Source: Heterobasidion occidentale
Lineage: Eukaryota > Basidiomycota > Agaricomycetes > Russulales > Bondarzewiaceae
DNA length: 64,000 nucleotides
Direction of reading: 5' to 3'
NCBI GenBank assembly: GCA_039111635.1
Contig: JBCAQO010000003.1
Coordinates: 3,906,001 to 3,970,000, forward strand
Positions 21,807 through 34,400 of this stretch are shown piece by piece. Positions within the stretch are counted from its first letter, which is position 1. Each line of letters opens with the position of its first letter. The position numbers and the translations under genes are program-made. The notes beneath the pieces were generated by a model, which saw only the letters and a list, made by a program, of their open reading frames with translations, was not told the origin of the DNA and ran no database searches.

Positions 21807-24118
21807 GGTGGTGGGCGAGCGTGGGAGCAGCAGCGAGGGCTGCCATCGGGCTGAAGTATCTCGACGGGCTGGCGTTCCGCGCCTACTGGCTCGCGTGCAT
21901 GACTGAGGTCTCGACACCCCCGCGTCAGCCGTATGACCCTCCTGCACGTGATCCGTCCCTCGAGGCCGAGCCGTGCGATCCAGTTGCCAGCGACGACGAG
22001 CTCGAGCACCGGGGACGCGAGGGCGCAAACACGGTGGCGTCGGCCGCTTACTGCCCATCGGCCCCGCGCGCGCGAACGGGCAAGACGGGTGCCCGCGTGG
22101 GGTGTCAGCACCGCCGTCGACGGAGCGTGACCGTCGAGCGCGAGGGCGCCCCGTCGCGTTCTGTCACACACCCACAGCCACGTGCACGCCTCTCTCCACG
22201 CCGACCCCGTCGCCCGTCGTCCGCACCCGCGGTTTCCGGCGCAGAGCCCTCGCCGCCCGCTCCCAGACACGCAGCGCGAACCCCGGCCTGCGCGACGCGC
22301 TGATCGCCCTCGAGAGCCCGGTGACCTCGCCATGGCGAACGCCGCCCGCGCTCGTCACGCCATCCCACGCACACGCAGTCCTGGCACGATCGCGTCGCCC
22401 CCGCCCCCGCCCCCGCCCAGCCACCCACCCTGCCTGCCTGCCTGCCAGCGCCATCGCCCGTGCATCGCGACATCCGCACTAGACTCGCACTCGTGCGCGC
22501 GCGTGCATCGTGTCCGTGGAAAGGTGCGGGCACATCTGTCGACGCCGACGCGCGCCGGGGCACGCTCGGCGCGAGGCGGAAGGGACCGACCGCCCGTTGC
22601 CCTCGCCCTCGCCCTCGCCCCGCTCAGGCCAGACGCCGGCCGCTCCCGCAGATCTTATCTGTGGACGGAGCGGGGCGGTCGCCGCGTGCGCGCCTTCGAC
22701 AGGACAGGGGGAGAGTCTGTAGACCGGCGCGCGCGTGCGTAAACACCGGGTGAGTCGGGAATGCGTTCCCGCCGCCTTCTGCTCTCCTTCGAGGCTGCAG
22801 GCTGGGCATGAGCAGGGGCAGGAACGGGAGCGGGGATGATGTGCTGTGCTTGCCTTGCATCGCCGCGACTCGCTTGCGGCTCTGTCCAGCCTTGGTGCTC
22901 TGCCGCGCGCCGTCAGCAGAGATGGGCGTGGGCGACGTCTGGGCCGCGGCGGGCGCGCGCCAGACAGCGCGGCGTGCTCTGCCTTTGTCTCTCCTTCGCC
23001 GCGACCCTTGCGAAACATGCTCCCGCTCGGTGTCATGCCTGGATGCTCTGCTGTCGTCTCGGCACCCCGCGCTCGACAGATCATAGCATGGGGCTGAGAT
23101 CCCATAACGGACGAGGCTTGACGCTCGTCCGTTCGTCTTGTCCACAGAACGCTCTCCCATAGGTACACTCTCTCCCGTCGTCTCATCAGACTCCGACACC
23201 ACGCTCTCAACGGCGTCGCTCGCGGATCCCGACGCGCGAGCCTTCTCGCGTGCTTTACGGATGGCTGTGTCTGCCGCCGACCGCTGTGTCCGCCCACTCA
23301 CAGGGACACGCGTGGCGTCTTGAAGACTCGTATGTGACTCGACACGACGTCGAACATCATGCTGTGCTGCGAGCACCGTCGCTGGAGTCAGCCCCGTCCG
23401 CGGCGTGGCGCGCTACCGTGCGTCCCTACCGCTCAACGGCGTGATCTGCGGGTCTACGCCGCTCAATCAGCGCCTTCTCTCACGCTGATGCCGGTCAATG
23501 TTTCTTTCATCATTTGGCAGCTGCGCCCATCCCCTCATCCGGTGTCCTGCTCTCCCCATCTTCCACTTACGAGCACGTCCCTTCCATTGCGCACGTGCTT
23601 TGCACCAGGCGGACGACAAACGTGGTGTACGAGTCACCCTCGCTGGGTTCTCCCTTCTGTTTCCCATACAGGACTCACGATGCCGCGATGCTCACCGGGA
23701 TCCTTTTATTCAGTTCGATCAATCACTTGCCTGCGCGCGGTGCGGTGATCACCGAAAGACGCGTCGAGCTCCCAGCCGTGAGCACGCCTCGCCCTCCCTC
23801 ACGTCGACAGTTTCGAACGGTCGCGAACACGTCCTGGCCTTCGAAGCAGTAACGTCAGCTCGGTCGGTGCTCCCCGTCTCAACACGCGCCGCACACGCGC
23901 AAATATAGCGCGCCGTTGCGGCCCCGTCGTATAATATGCCGTCCACGACCGTGGTATTGCGGCGCGTTCCTAAACCCATCAGAACCCTACGAATGACTCG
24001 ATTTATTTGCGACCGCGCGCCCGCACCCTCGAGCCCCGCGTCCGTACGTGTATAAAAGCCCTCGCGTCCCAGCACGAACCTCCATCCGCCTCCTCGTCCG
24101 CATCCCTCCTCGACCAGC
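21807..24118. other. GC-rich divergent intergenic region
   Basis: About 2.3 kb between the MFS start (minus) and the LysM start (plus). It contains a (tgcc)n run at about 22431-22446 and a CpG-rich stretch. Long frames are open on both strands at once, as expected from high GC. No domain was recognised. Confidence 0.5.
24051..24058 (+). promoter_or_regulatory. TATA box of the LysM gene
   Basis: Sequence tataaaag, 61-68 bases before the ATG at 24119, in a spacing typical of filamentous fungi. Confidence 0.6.
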
Positions 24119-24735
24119 ATGTCCATCTCGCTCCGCCTCGTCCTCCTCGCGCTCTCCGCCGCGACCAGCGCCGTCGTCGGCGTCGGCGCCCAGGGGGTCT
24201 GCGCGCGCAACGCTACCGTTCAATCCCTTGGCGAGACGTGCGACTTTCTCTCCAACCTCTTCAACGCCTCGACGTCAGCGCCTCCCATGCCAGATCCTCT
24301 CTTGCGGTTCTGATCGCGTGTCTTGCTCTAGATTCCAACTAGCCTTCGTGAACCAGAACAAGGTCGACGCCGCCTGCGATAACCTCCACGTGGGAGAGGT
24401 GCGGAAACTCCCTGGCTTCTGTGCGCGTGCCCTTTGCTCACGGCCTACTCCTGTGCAGGTCCTCTGCTTGGGCGTCGTAGGACAGGACTGCGCGACGACG
24501 CACACCGTCGTCTCCGGGGACTTTTGCGCGTCGATCGCGCGGCCGCGGGCATCGACGTGAGCACGCTGCTCGCCAACAACCCGAACGTCAACCCGGACTG
24601 CGGCAACATCTACCCCGATGAAGTGCGTGTGTGCGATGACGGTGTTCGTGTCCGCGCTGACGTTTTTCTCTCTCTCTCCAGGTGCTCTGCACGTCGTCGG
24701 AGCTCTTCACGTACACCGATGCGGCCGACGTGTGA
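24119..24735 (+). CDS. Secreted LysM-domain protein
   Basis: Predicted secreted chitin- or chito-oligosaccharide-binding protein. Residues 1 to about 24 are a signal peptide (MSISLRLVLLALSAATSAVV). After Cys-containing TCDFLSN come LAFVNQNKVDAACDNLHVGE and VLCLGVVGQDC (one LysM-like repeat with its cysteine), then HTVVSGDFCASIA and AGIDVSTLLANNPNVN plus CGNIYPDE-VLC (a complete second LysM). It ends SELFTYTDAADV at 24735. Introns lie at about 24274-24332, 24400-24458 and 24619-24681. Between CASIA and AGIDV (24531-24546) the frame slips by one base in the sense of a missing base, in an otherwise canonical LysM. Such proteins often hide fungal chitin or act on neighbours; the role here is not shown. 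Confidence 0.78.
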
Positions 24736-25924
24736 GCTGAAAACCCAGTTATGTTCGAGGGCGGCTTTTGGGTGTGGAATTTCGGGTCGCTTACTGCTTG
24801 CGTCGGATACGCATGTATCGATTATTCGTTATCGCAAGTGGTTCTCCACGCGCTGATCCGGCAGGTTTCTGTCGATTGCGGAGCGTCGCGCGACACCGTG
24901 CGCAGTGGCGCTCTTCTATCGTGTGACTGTCTCTCTCTCGTCGGGACCGCGCGCCCTCGGAAGCCATATGAGACAGAACGCAAGGCAGACTCTTGTTGGC
25001 CAATCCACCTATTAGTATCGCTTCAGCAGAGAGCCCTGTTTTGCGCGAAAGTGTCGAAGCGGTGGTGCACTGTTCGCTGAATCCCTGAGCACATTCATCT
25101 CGATTCTGAACCTCCCGCTCGTCCCATTCGACGGTCGCGCGCATCACGCCTCCGCTCCGCCCGCCCACTTTGCCCCCGACCGCGCGATGCCTAGTGGAAG
25201 TACTCGCGCACAAACGCGAGATCAGAGACATCTCGTTCGCCCATACGAAGACACGAGCCTAAGACTATTCGATGCGACATGGCGCTGTATATCGAAGGCA
25301 TGAAGATTGTCAAGACGAAGGCAGGACGATGTCGCGACGCTGAACCGGGGCTGTTCATAACAATTTCGGAGAAACTCTAGAAACGACAAAGTTCCAGCTC
25401 GGCCTTCCACGTGAGTCAAAAGCTTGCCCTTTGGAGCTGTTTTGTTAACAAGAGATCCCATGAAATTCTAAAGGGAGACCTGCCCCCTACCGACAAGGAA
25501 AACATCGATGCAGCAAGGAGCAAAGCGAAAACTCATAGATATACTTTAACAAAGCAGTACGATCCGGGAAGAGGGACACTGCGAGTAATCGAAGAAAGCG
25601 CAAGATGAGCGTCATAGATGCCAGGATGACTGAACCAACAGAGACAAAGCGACAGGCTGGAACAGAACTCAAAAGCGAACACAATGAAAGAGATGACTGA
25701 AACGCCTCTAAGGATGAGATCTAGGCAGATTTTAGGCGGTGTCATCGGCTTCGGCGCGCGCCATTGGTGGACGGTGGAAGATCGAGGGGTCACATATAGA
25801 AATGAGGATTCTGCACAAAAGGGTGGGGAACGTATCCGACAATCACAATACAACAGCTGATGTGAAACCGACTCCCTTGCGAGGCCAATGACCGTACTCG
25901 TACCTACACGTAATTCACACAAAA
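24736..25924. other. Intergenic region, no recognisable gene
   Basis: About 1.2 kb of lower-GC DNA between convergent LysM (+) and DUF1479 (-) genes. Only short unrelated frames are present. Confidence 0.5.
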
Positions 25925-27708
25925 TCTAGAACAACAGTGCGTTTGCTTTCGATATGGCGACCTTCTCCCCTTCAGCTGCATGATCGGAAGCTTCGAATGG
26001 TGCAAGGCCAAGCATACGCTGGCCTTCAACACTTGCGACATCTTGAACGGACGCTCGATTGACGAATTGCGATTCACCTTCTCCGCCGGGGAAGTCCCTG
26101 TCATATATTGCGTTACATCACAGAACGCAGAAAATGAAGATCGTGACAGATATAGCGGTACATACGGCGCAGGAAGACCGTTGATGAAGTTGCTACGTTG
26201 GTCTCTAAGATAATCGGCACTAGGACAGAGATAGTCAAAATGGCTGGGCTAAGCGTTGGTTGAATAAGACCCACTTATGAAGAGTCAAGGGAATAGCGGG
26301 GATATAGAGTACAGAAGAATCGCTGTGCCCCTTGTGCTCTCCTTCGACCGCATGGACAACATCGCAGTGCCCTATCGAGACTGGGGCATCAGCATCACCG
26401 CGATGGTAGGTAGTTAGAATTGTACAATATATCTGATCTCCTGGCTCCACCCTCGGTGCCGACACCGTTGTACGGTCCAACTGCAGATGCGGGTGGGTGA
26501 CAGAATTCAGCTCCTGCGCCTTTGCCATGACACTCCCGGGGAATGATGTGCTCTCAAGATCAGGTACCCAGTCGTGAAGAGAAAGCCCCGAGTTTGGTCG
26601 AAAGAATGGACGAAGCATCAGATACGCGGACGTTAATGGGAGCATGGGGCAGACACGTAAAGTGCCTTCAGAAGGGCCTGTGGTCGAGAGTGACGTCCAT
26701 CCCTGCCAAGGGCGGAAGACAGTGCACTGATTCCTGTGAATTAGTAGTTTGAGTAACATGGAAGCGCCCATCGATGTGGGAAAACTTACGCCGCATGATA
26801 AAGATCTTGTTTAGCATGTATCCTCGGAGACGCATCGAAGGAGTCATGCTCCGTCCATCTTCCCTCCAATATGTTCTTGAAACACGCCCTAAATCCCGGG
26901 TCTTCCCACCGTTCAATCGATCCACCGTCAATGTGAGGTCCTAGCACAAACGAGCGGTCTCCAGGGATCCTGATACGGAAACGATCATAATAAGAGATGG
27001 GTGTGGTGAGGCTTATCTCCGTGGACGGGTCAGATGTGTGCCAGAGCGCTAGTAACTGACGTTGGGTCTCTACAAGTGCAGGGTGTGTTCTCGCGAGGGT
27101 CTGGGCCTTCGAGTTATATATCTCATATGCCTGAATGTTATCGGCAGGGAAGCCTTGAAATAAACGAATAAATAAGTGAATAAAGCATAGGTTTGGGTTG
27201 TGGTAGATCTGACCTTTGACTCGCCCGGCATTGTCAGCAACATAGTCTCGGAGAGATTGCTTCCAGGCGAGTGCTTCCTGGAGATCGAAAATTGGCTACT
27301 GATATCTTGTGCTTTTGGTGTATCCTACCTCTTTCGGAACACCGCCAGTAACTACAACAACGCCCGTTTTCTTGATTGCTGCAGCTTGCTCAGACGACAC
27401 ACCCTTCTTGATCTCTGAAAATGGAATTCTCGGTATGATCTAAAACACGTAAAATCAAGTAGAACGGAGACACAGGGGGTGAGACAAGCCCTTACAGCTG
27501 CACCCTTAGTGGCGACTTCTTCTGCAGCCTCATCGAGATGATTGAGCACTTCGCGCCAACTTTCCACCAGATTGTCGCGCCAAATCTCTTTCTTAAGATC
27601 AGAAAAACGAGGAGGAAGAACGATATCCGCGCCGCCAGACAAGGTAGTGAATACAGAGGCGATGGACCCTTCTGCCTTCGGCTTTCTAGTTGTCGCGATG
27701 ACTGCCAT
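25925..27708 (-). CDS. DUF1479 family protein (2-oxoglutarate oxygenase-like)
   Basis: Member of the DUF1479 family (E. coli YbiU relatives), thought to have a jelly-roll Fe(II)/2-oxoglutarate dioxygenase fold; no reaction is established. Start MAVIATTRKPKAEG at 27708; an in-frame ATG at 27789 would add 27 residues. In order: RFSDLKKEIWRD, IPRIPFSEIKKGVSSEQ, KKTGVVVVTGGVP, ALAWKQSLRDYV, AYEIYNSKAQTLARTHPAL, GPHIDGGSIERWEDPGF (the H-x-D of a facial triad), CTVFRPWQGWTSLSTTGPS, RPFFRPN, GHCDVVHAVE (candidate distal His) and DSSVLYIPAIPLT. The last two exons give ADYLRDQRSNFINGLPAP and FPGGEGESQF with GQRMLGLAPFEASDHAAEG; the stop is at 25925-25927. All exons join in frame. Confidence 0.85.
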
Positions 27709-28236
27709 TCCGCGGAGGGGAGCATGCGAGCAACGCGATGTCAGAGAGCAGAGGGGATAGAATACACGAGGGGGATTTTTCAAGAGCATAGCTAGACGTT
27801 CGAAGATCGTGAGGAACGAAAGGGGCGAGGGAGGTCCGCCAATCTGCTGCAGCTTTTATACCGGCCTGCTAACAGCCGCAGCCGACACAACTTATCCAAA
27901 TTGTTGGTACAAACGATGTTGCCTGCCGCTTGGATGCATATACGGACATGGCATTCGGCCTTCGGTGCATCTTCATAGATATGGCCCTGCGGCAAACTGC
28001 CGAAGTTGAACTTGGGGACAAGTGACCTTCAGTGAGTAATCACGACTCTCCGAGGTTTCTCCGGTTTACCTCGCGCCGTGCTCAACGCTGCTGAACAGTC
28101 GAATGTAGGCCAACAAGTATGTGATTGAGTGGAAGACATGAGATATATCATCCAAAAAGAGATCCTACCGAAAGGAAAGCCCAGGTTATCAATTCGTGTT
28201 CGATTCAGGATGTATGGAAGCCAAATCACGCCGTGG
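27709..28236. other. 5' flank of the DUF1479 gene
   Basis: About 530 bases with no coding region seen, between the DUF1479 start and the left inverted repeat of the foldback element. Confidence 0.45.
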
Positions 28237-30037
28237 CATCAGCAAATCGGCACAACTCTTAAGTGGTCTGAGATGTCTGAACTCTGTCTTAGAGTTCTGA
28301 GGGCTTCTGCCGCCTCTGGGTATTCTGAACTCAGACATTACTCAAAACTATCCAGAATGATAAACAGGGATCAAGACAGTAGCATACTTGTAATACTTGC
28401 TCTTGTATGCAGGCTTGCTGCTTTACGGAGCGGGTGCAAGTATAGTAAGGGAAACAGAAGTGATTAGCGCGGGCGGAGGTGGGTGGCGGTGGCAAGAGAA
28501 AACAGCTAGCCTGGGCTCGTCGAAAGAAGACGAGCCCAGACTCATCTTGTGCGAGTGCGGGCAGGGATCGGCGGCAGTAGCGAGAGGGCACAAACACAGG
28601 CGGAGACGGTGGGGGAAGGACCGGCCTGCACTCGTCTTGAACGAGTGCGGGAAGAGGAGCTGGTAGGCGATGGCGGCGGCGAGACCAGACAAGGCAAGAC
28701 CAGACGACGCAAGACTGCGCTCGTCTTGAACGAGTGCGGACAGAGGCGGTGTTGGACGGCGGCAGCGGCGAGACAAGAGGAGGCGTGCACACGCTCGTCG
28801 TACAAGACGAGCATGGGAAGAGGTGAAGATGCTGGATGGTGTCGGCGGCAAGACAAGACGAGAGGTGCCCACGCTCGTACAAGACGAGCGTGACCAGAGG
28901 CGGTCGTGGACGGCGGCGGCGGCGGCGGGAAGAGCAAGCAGGAAGGCAGCAATGATGTGTTAGTGATGTGTTGACGTGGCAGCGGCACGTGCCATCGCCG
29001 CGTCACTGTCATGCGTCGTTTCGCGTACTGCCCTCTGCCTCTTGCTCTCACCACCGCACTACCACCGCCCACTTCCCTGCCCGCACTCGTTTTGTCGTCT
29101 TCTCTCGATATGCTATCGCTACCGCTGCCGATCCTCGCCCACGCTCGCACAAGACGAGAGTTCTCGATGCCTTCTGCCTGTGCCTGTTTCCTCTCGCTGA
29201 CCCTCTCGCTGCCGCCGCCAACCTTGCCCGTGCTCGTACTCTCTCGCTAACCCTCTCGCTGCCAACACCAACCTTGCCCGCGCCTGGACTCTCTCGCTGC
29301 CGCTGCTGATTCCCGCCTGCGCTCGCGCAAGACGAGTGCGGGCTCGTCTTCTTTCGATCCCGCCGCAGACCTGTGCCCTTGCTCGCACAAGGGCTCTCGA
29401 TGCCTTCTGCCCGTGCCCATACCCTCTTGCTGACCCTATCGCTACCCCGCCAACCTTGTCTGCGCCTGTCCCCTCTCACTGCCTCCGCCGGTCCTCGCCC
29501 GTGCTCGCACAAGACGAGTGCGGGCTTGTATGCTTGTATTTTCTCGCTGCCGCCGCCCACCTGTCCCCGCGCTCTCACAAGTCGAGTGTGGGCTCGTAAC
29601 CTCTCGCTGCCGCCGCCCACTTTGCCAATACTCTCTCGCTACCGCTGCCGATCTTCACCCGCGCACGCACAAGACAAGCGCGCGCTCTCGCTGAGTCTGA
29701 GATGGAGAATCATGTGTCACTCACGATCCGGCGTGCTCATTTTAAATGCTGGGCTGTTCTCTGTTCGTAGTATTTTACATAGAGTAGAATGGAAATATTT
29801 TGATGGTGATGATGTCATATGGAATGCCTGCGCGAGGCTGCAGATGGGGTCTGAGCTACTGACCAAATCTCTGGCCTTCGTTCTGGATGGGCTCTGACAG
29901 GTCTGAACTAAGATAGATTCAGAAAAGTAACCTCCTGACGGCAGTCTCGTTCTGACCTCTGATTGGTCTGAACTGTCTGAGTTCAGAACATTCAGAAGCT
30001 CTCAGACCTAGGTCAGACATCGGCCGATTTGCTGATG
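28237..30037. mobile_element. Foldback-type non-autonomous element with terminal inverted repeats
   Basis: A perfect 15-base inverted repeat (catcagcaaatcggc at 28237-28251, complement at 30023-30037) bounds 1.8 kb. Inside each end is a diverged inverted stretch rich in tctga/tcaga, including a second perfect 15-base pair (ttctgaactcagaca at 28323-28337, complement at 29974-29988). The centre is a GC-rich array of hairpins. There is no transposase frame. No clear target-site duplication was found, so the class (MITE, hAT-like or foldback) stays open. Confidence 0.6.
28490..29695. repeat. Hairpin minisatellite array
   Basis: Irregular units of about 70-110 bases, each with an imperfect or perfect palindrome around (c)gctcgt-n5-acgagc. 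Examples: 28517-28537, 28629-28647, 28718-28736 and 28870-28892 (9-base arms, 5-base loop). Units left of about 28950 read gcggcggc...agacaagacgag. Units right of about 29040 read the complement (ctcgctgccgccgcc...cacaagacgag), so the array itself is an inverted repeat. Confidence 0.7.
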
Positions 30038-31037
30038 TGTGATCATACAGAGGGGTTGGATAGTGGTCGGATATCTTCAAATAAGGAGAAAGCCCAAAGT
30101 GCTCGATCGGAGCGTTGAATTTGAGAATCAGACACCACACGCAGCGCCGGGCCCGGGGGGCGGTAAACAAGCGGAGAAAGCATGAGAATTCGGCATCTAA
30201 TGGCATACTCATCGCTATGCATTTCGTTGAGCACGGTCTTCTTCCCCTGAAACACGTCAGGTCATATTCACTGTAAGAATCCAGCTGTCCAACAAGTACT
30301 GATATAGGGAGCGGGCCTAAATTTATGGTCCCAAATGGTGGAACATAATAACCAAAATGGGCAAAGCATTTCCGATTACAGGACAACTCTCCAAGCGACC
30401 TTGAGCGCTTGAGCCAGCATCCAAACCTTGCGTGGCAAAATTTAGCAAAACCGTATGGCTCCCGATTCCTCACTCCGTATACGTGCACAAACGCTCAAGC
30501 GCCCAATCTGGTTCGAAGGCCAAATATGCGATTCCAGGTCTGGGAATCATCTGTTCACAGTTGAAGAATTTTGTAACACAACCAATCACAGTGCCCATTG
30601 ACATTCCCTATCGCAAGGCCTAGACCTTCAATGGCACGAATAATTTTTCGCGCAAGATCACTTCGTCATTCGCTCTCTTGAGCTTGAGTGTTACAGAAAA
30701 CAGGCGCGGGACACCGCAGAGATCACCGTGTCGTTCCCCTCGGGCCCTCACAATGTAAGAAGCTTATAAGATCATCACAAATGTGAGTCTAAGATAGAGC
30801 GATTGCATCTTCCCTGTTATGAACCTTCGCCAAGGCATGGCTCCAAAGGATGCAATGTGTTTATCTTTGTCCGCAGTTTCATGGCATCCACTTCTGTTGA
30901 CTTCAACCCGTGAGCATTGTCTTGCGCGACAGCATGACCCGAGACGGTGATCTCCAGCCTTCAGCTTGATGTTCTGTATCCGTGTTCTGTTTTTCAGCGT
31001 ATAGAAGTGCCTATTGAGTCAGGTCTGAAGTCTGGTG
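30038..31037. other. Intergenic, nothing recognised
   Basis: About 1 kb with only short frames, between the foldback element and the small frame at 31122. Confidence 0.45.
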
Positions 31038-31044
31038 TATAAAC
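31038..31044 (+). promoter_or_regulatory. Possible TATA box
   Basis: tataaac, 78-84 bases before the small frame starting at 31122. It is the only support for transcription of that frame. Confidence 0.3.
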
Positions 31045-31121
31045 AGGCTGAAAATGCTCGAAATCCAGCCAACTATAGACATCCGCTTGTCCATCTGCCT
31101 ACCACTTGCACCTCTCTGACG

Positions 31122-31280
31122 ATGGCTTCCCTCGCTCTCCTCCCTCTGGTTACTACGCTGGCCTGTTCTTCTCTTGCATCAGACATCGCTTTGGACATTG
31201 GAGGTCCTCCATCCACATCTTTCTGGCTTGGTGCATTGACCCATTTATGCTCTATCGCCGACCTGATTCCGCCTTTGTAG
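31122..31280 (+). CDS. Small putative secreted peptide
   Basis: A 52-codon frame whose first 20 residues (MASLALLPLVTTLACSSLAS) look like a signal peptide, preceded by a C/T-rich leader and a TATA-like site. The rest (about 32 residues, one Cys) matches nothing I know. It may be the first exon of a decayed gene or a chance frame. It lies just 3' of the Argonaute gene on the other strand. Confidence 0.25.
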   Translation: MASLALLPLVTTLACSSLASDIALDIGGPPSTSFWLGALTHLCSIADLIPPL

Positions 31281-31435
31281 GCAACACGAAGGACATTCGT
31301 TACTAAAGCAGTCTGGTAATACCACTTCTCACATGACAGTAGGCATGCTTTAAACATTATGACTAAATACTATATGATTGTCCCCTGCCTACATACACAT
31401 TGCCGAATCCGTCCCCGAAGTCCATTCTGCCGCAA

Positions 31436-34400
31436 TCACGAAAAATACATTGATCCCATCATGCGCTCGTGCAGTGGGAGAAACCCCTTCTTGAACGCGT
31501 CCAGGTCAAAACCTTCCTCCTCACTCTCCCCCGTCTCCGACAGTGAGAGCCCTATTCTAACCTGCGGATCGTAATGGTACCGCGCTCGGGCGCAGACGGT
31601 GTTCGCATCTGCCGTCATTCGGGGAGGACACATCAAGTCAGTGTCGAGAGCGGCTACAAGGGGCGGCACACGTACAGTATACAGGAGCAGGGATGGACAC
31701 CGAGCGCGTTGCGCGGGAATACACGTGGCACAGGACATATGACAGCTCTTGCAGCCCGTCGGCACTTCATGCGGGTCAGTACGGAGGCGAGAAGAGCGCT
31801 ATAACGACACCAACGTGAATTTGTTCTCGTCGTAGAGCACATTGTAGTGCGCAGAGCGGCTCGTCCCGATGATTCCGGCGTGGCTTTGCAGGTAAAAGTT
31901 GAATTCAAGGGGGTTGACCACGCCTGTGTCAACGACCGTCCCCGCACGACAATTATCGCTCTTGTCCTTGTTTTTGGTATCTGTGGGAAAGAAGCGAGCG
32001 TGGTGCCGCTTGCCGACCACGACCAACGTGATTTTAGGCGCGATGCCCAGTGCTTGGCACGCATCTGGAAGCTGCGTTCAACAGTGCCCGTAAGCGTCGA
32101 TTCGGTGAATGCTCACTCTGTATGAGGACAAGCTCTGATATTTGATGAGCGACAAGGACTATCAGGTTAGAAGGGGCACAGCCGATGTTCACCTTTCTCG
32201 AGTACTTGTTTGAATTCGCCTTCCGACACGCCATCTGTCCATCTCGTTGTAAGCGTGCTGTTCAAGTTTGCGGAGATGCGCATCACCTCGGTAGAAGATG
32301 AGGCGCTTGGGTGCCATGTTGTTTCTTCGCATGTACATCTCCAAGATATACTAAAAACACGGAAATTATTGAGACCGGTGTCAAGATTCTAAGCCAACAT
32401 AGGACTTGCCTTGCTCATGTCTTCCAGGCCTTGTATCATCTCTACATTAGAGTCCTGAACTTCCATTCTCGCCACATATTTGGCATTGTGGCTGTCTATG
32501 TTTGCGACAACGGCAGCGAAGGATGGTCGATGCTGCACCCCGGGCCGCGGGTGCGTCACGTCCGCCCCTGGATCGAACTGATCATCCGACTGAACACATA
32601 CGAGACCGAGTTGACAGACGTACCCATTACGATGGTCGGGTGAACGGGATCGGTCAACATCGACACATGGGCGGGATCCGGGATGACGTTGATCCCTCCG
32701 AGTTTGGCATTGATCCTGTGAAGAGGTGGTCAATGAACATATGGAGTCGCCACTGGGCACTGGGGAGATGCACTTCAATGCTACATTCACAAAATACTGC
32801 CGGCTGGCAGCGGTACATTTTGTCGACAGCATGCACTGCGTCATCACCCCGTCCTTCTCGATTAATGAGCAGAAGTATTGTGCGCGAGCACCACGCCTTT
32901 GCGCACCTTCACATCCCCAAAGCTAGAGAATCAGGGCGGCGATGCGTGAGAGATCTCACAAGCAGATGGGTTTGGTGCTTACAACTTCACATGCGCGTAG
33001 AGGTCATCTTGTCCGTCCCCCGGAAGGATGACGACGACTAGATCCGGACGGCCGTCCTTGCAGTTTTTGCATGCTTCTCGCAGTTGCTAACACAGCACTG
33101 ATACTCAGAACGGATGTCGACAGAGGGTTCGAGGATTGACGTGCCTTGCCTATGTCTCCTTGCCCATTTTCCCATTTCACATGAACCGGATGTTGATTCA
33201 TCGAGAGACCTAGACAGTTTGGATATCAGAGAGGTTCAGAAGCCACCTGGATGCTCGAGTTACCGACGCTTTCGCAGCCTGACACAAGGCTACATATCAT
33301 CCCTTCTAGGCGTGACGGTTGAATCTGTTCCTGCGCTCATAAATAACCACTATCCACTGGTCGATGGTGGCGCATCCTTCATATACATGCTTGTCGATCC
33401 TGTCTTTGCTCAGATAGCGGCACAAGACAGATACTCGACGAGCACCTACATGTTCCATGCCCCATTTACTGGTAGCTTCAACACAGCACGCTTAAACAGA
33501 CGAGTCATTCAGCTAGATGGAAACAAGGCTTACGATGCTCTTTTGCCGGCCCTGCTCGCCGTATTTCAACGTCGGGGGATCAATGATGTGGGCGTTGACC
33601 CTCAACTCTTCCGGCGTGACTTTCATCCCAAAGTCCGTGAGGTATGCCGACTCGTTGTACTTGAGGGTCTGAAGCCTCTTCTGTAATCAATTCAATCGGG
33701 ATGAGAGAGAGAGAAAAGCTCACATTGAAGCCGTTCCGGATGCTTGCCAAGCGTTGCCCGGGTTTCATCATGGAGAACGCCAGAAAATCTCGCTTCTTGT
33801 CCTTGGGGATCTGACGTTTCATGAACTGCCCCGCGGGCACGTCACACATCTCGAGTGGAATCATGTCCCCGCGAGGCAGCTAACCAGCGTCAGTTGAAGT
33901 GAATGGCATGCCTGCTCAAACTTACCACTGCGCAGACCACCTCGGGATACATAAGAGGATGGTTGTGGTGATCCTTGAAGTAGTCGGCGACCGTTGTTTC
34001 TTTGCCATCCAATGGGAAGGTCTCATCACAGGCACCTCTCCTGCTCAGTTTTACAATGCGAGATGAGTGCTGTCTGGAAGGCATGGTCACTACAAGTCCA
34101 CGCAGAAAGTGGTTCAGCCGGATCTGCTCCCGGAAGGGAAAGCCTCCTGTGGGGCCAAGGACATCACATTGCCTGCTGGAATGCCCAAGAAATCAAGACA
34201 CAAGTCAATAAGACGGCCATGTTTGTACATGGCAGCCGTTGAGATATCAATGTTAATAAGCATCCTTCCAATGCCCGGACGGACGGATTGGAAATAGCCT
34301 CGCCATAGATTAATACCACCTCCGATGGGCCGCATCCCCTCATTTGTGTAGAAAGAACGAGAATTAAACGGATAACAAGAGTTTGGCTCCATTCGCACTA

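Noticed and set aside
22479..23297. 272-residue minus frame upstream of the LysM gene
   Set aside because: Composition is biased and it overlaps other frames; no motif is recognised.
28490..29695. CRISPR-like spacing of repeats
   Set aside because: Units vary in length and sequence, the orientation flips in the middle, and the DNA is clearly eukaryotic.
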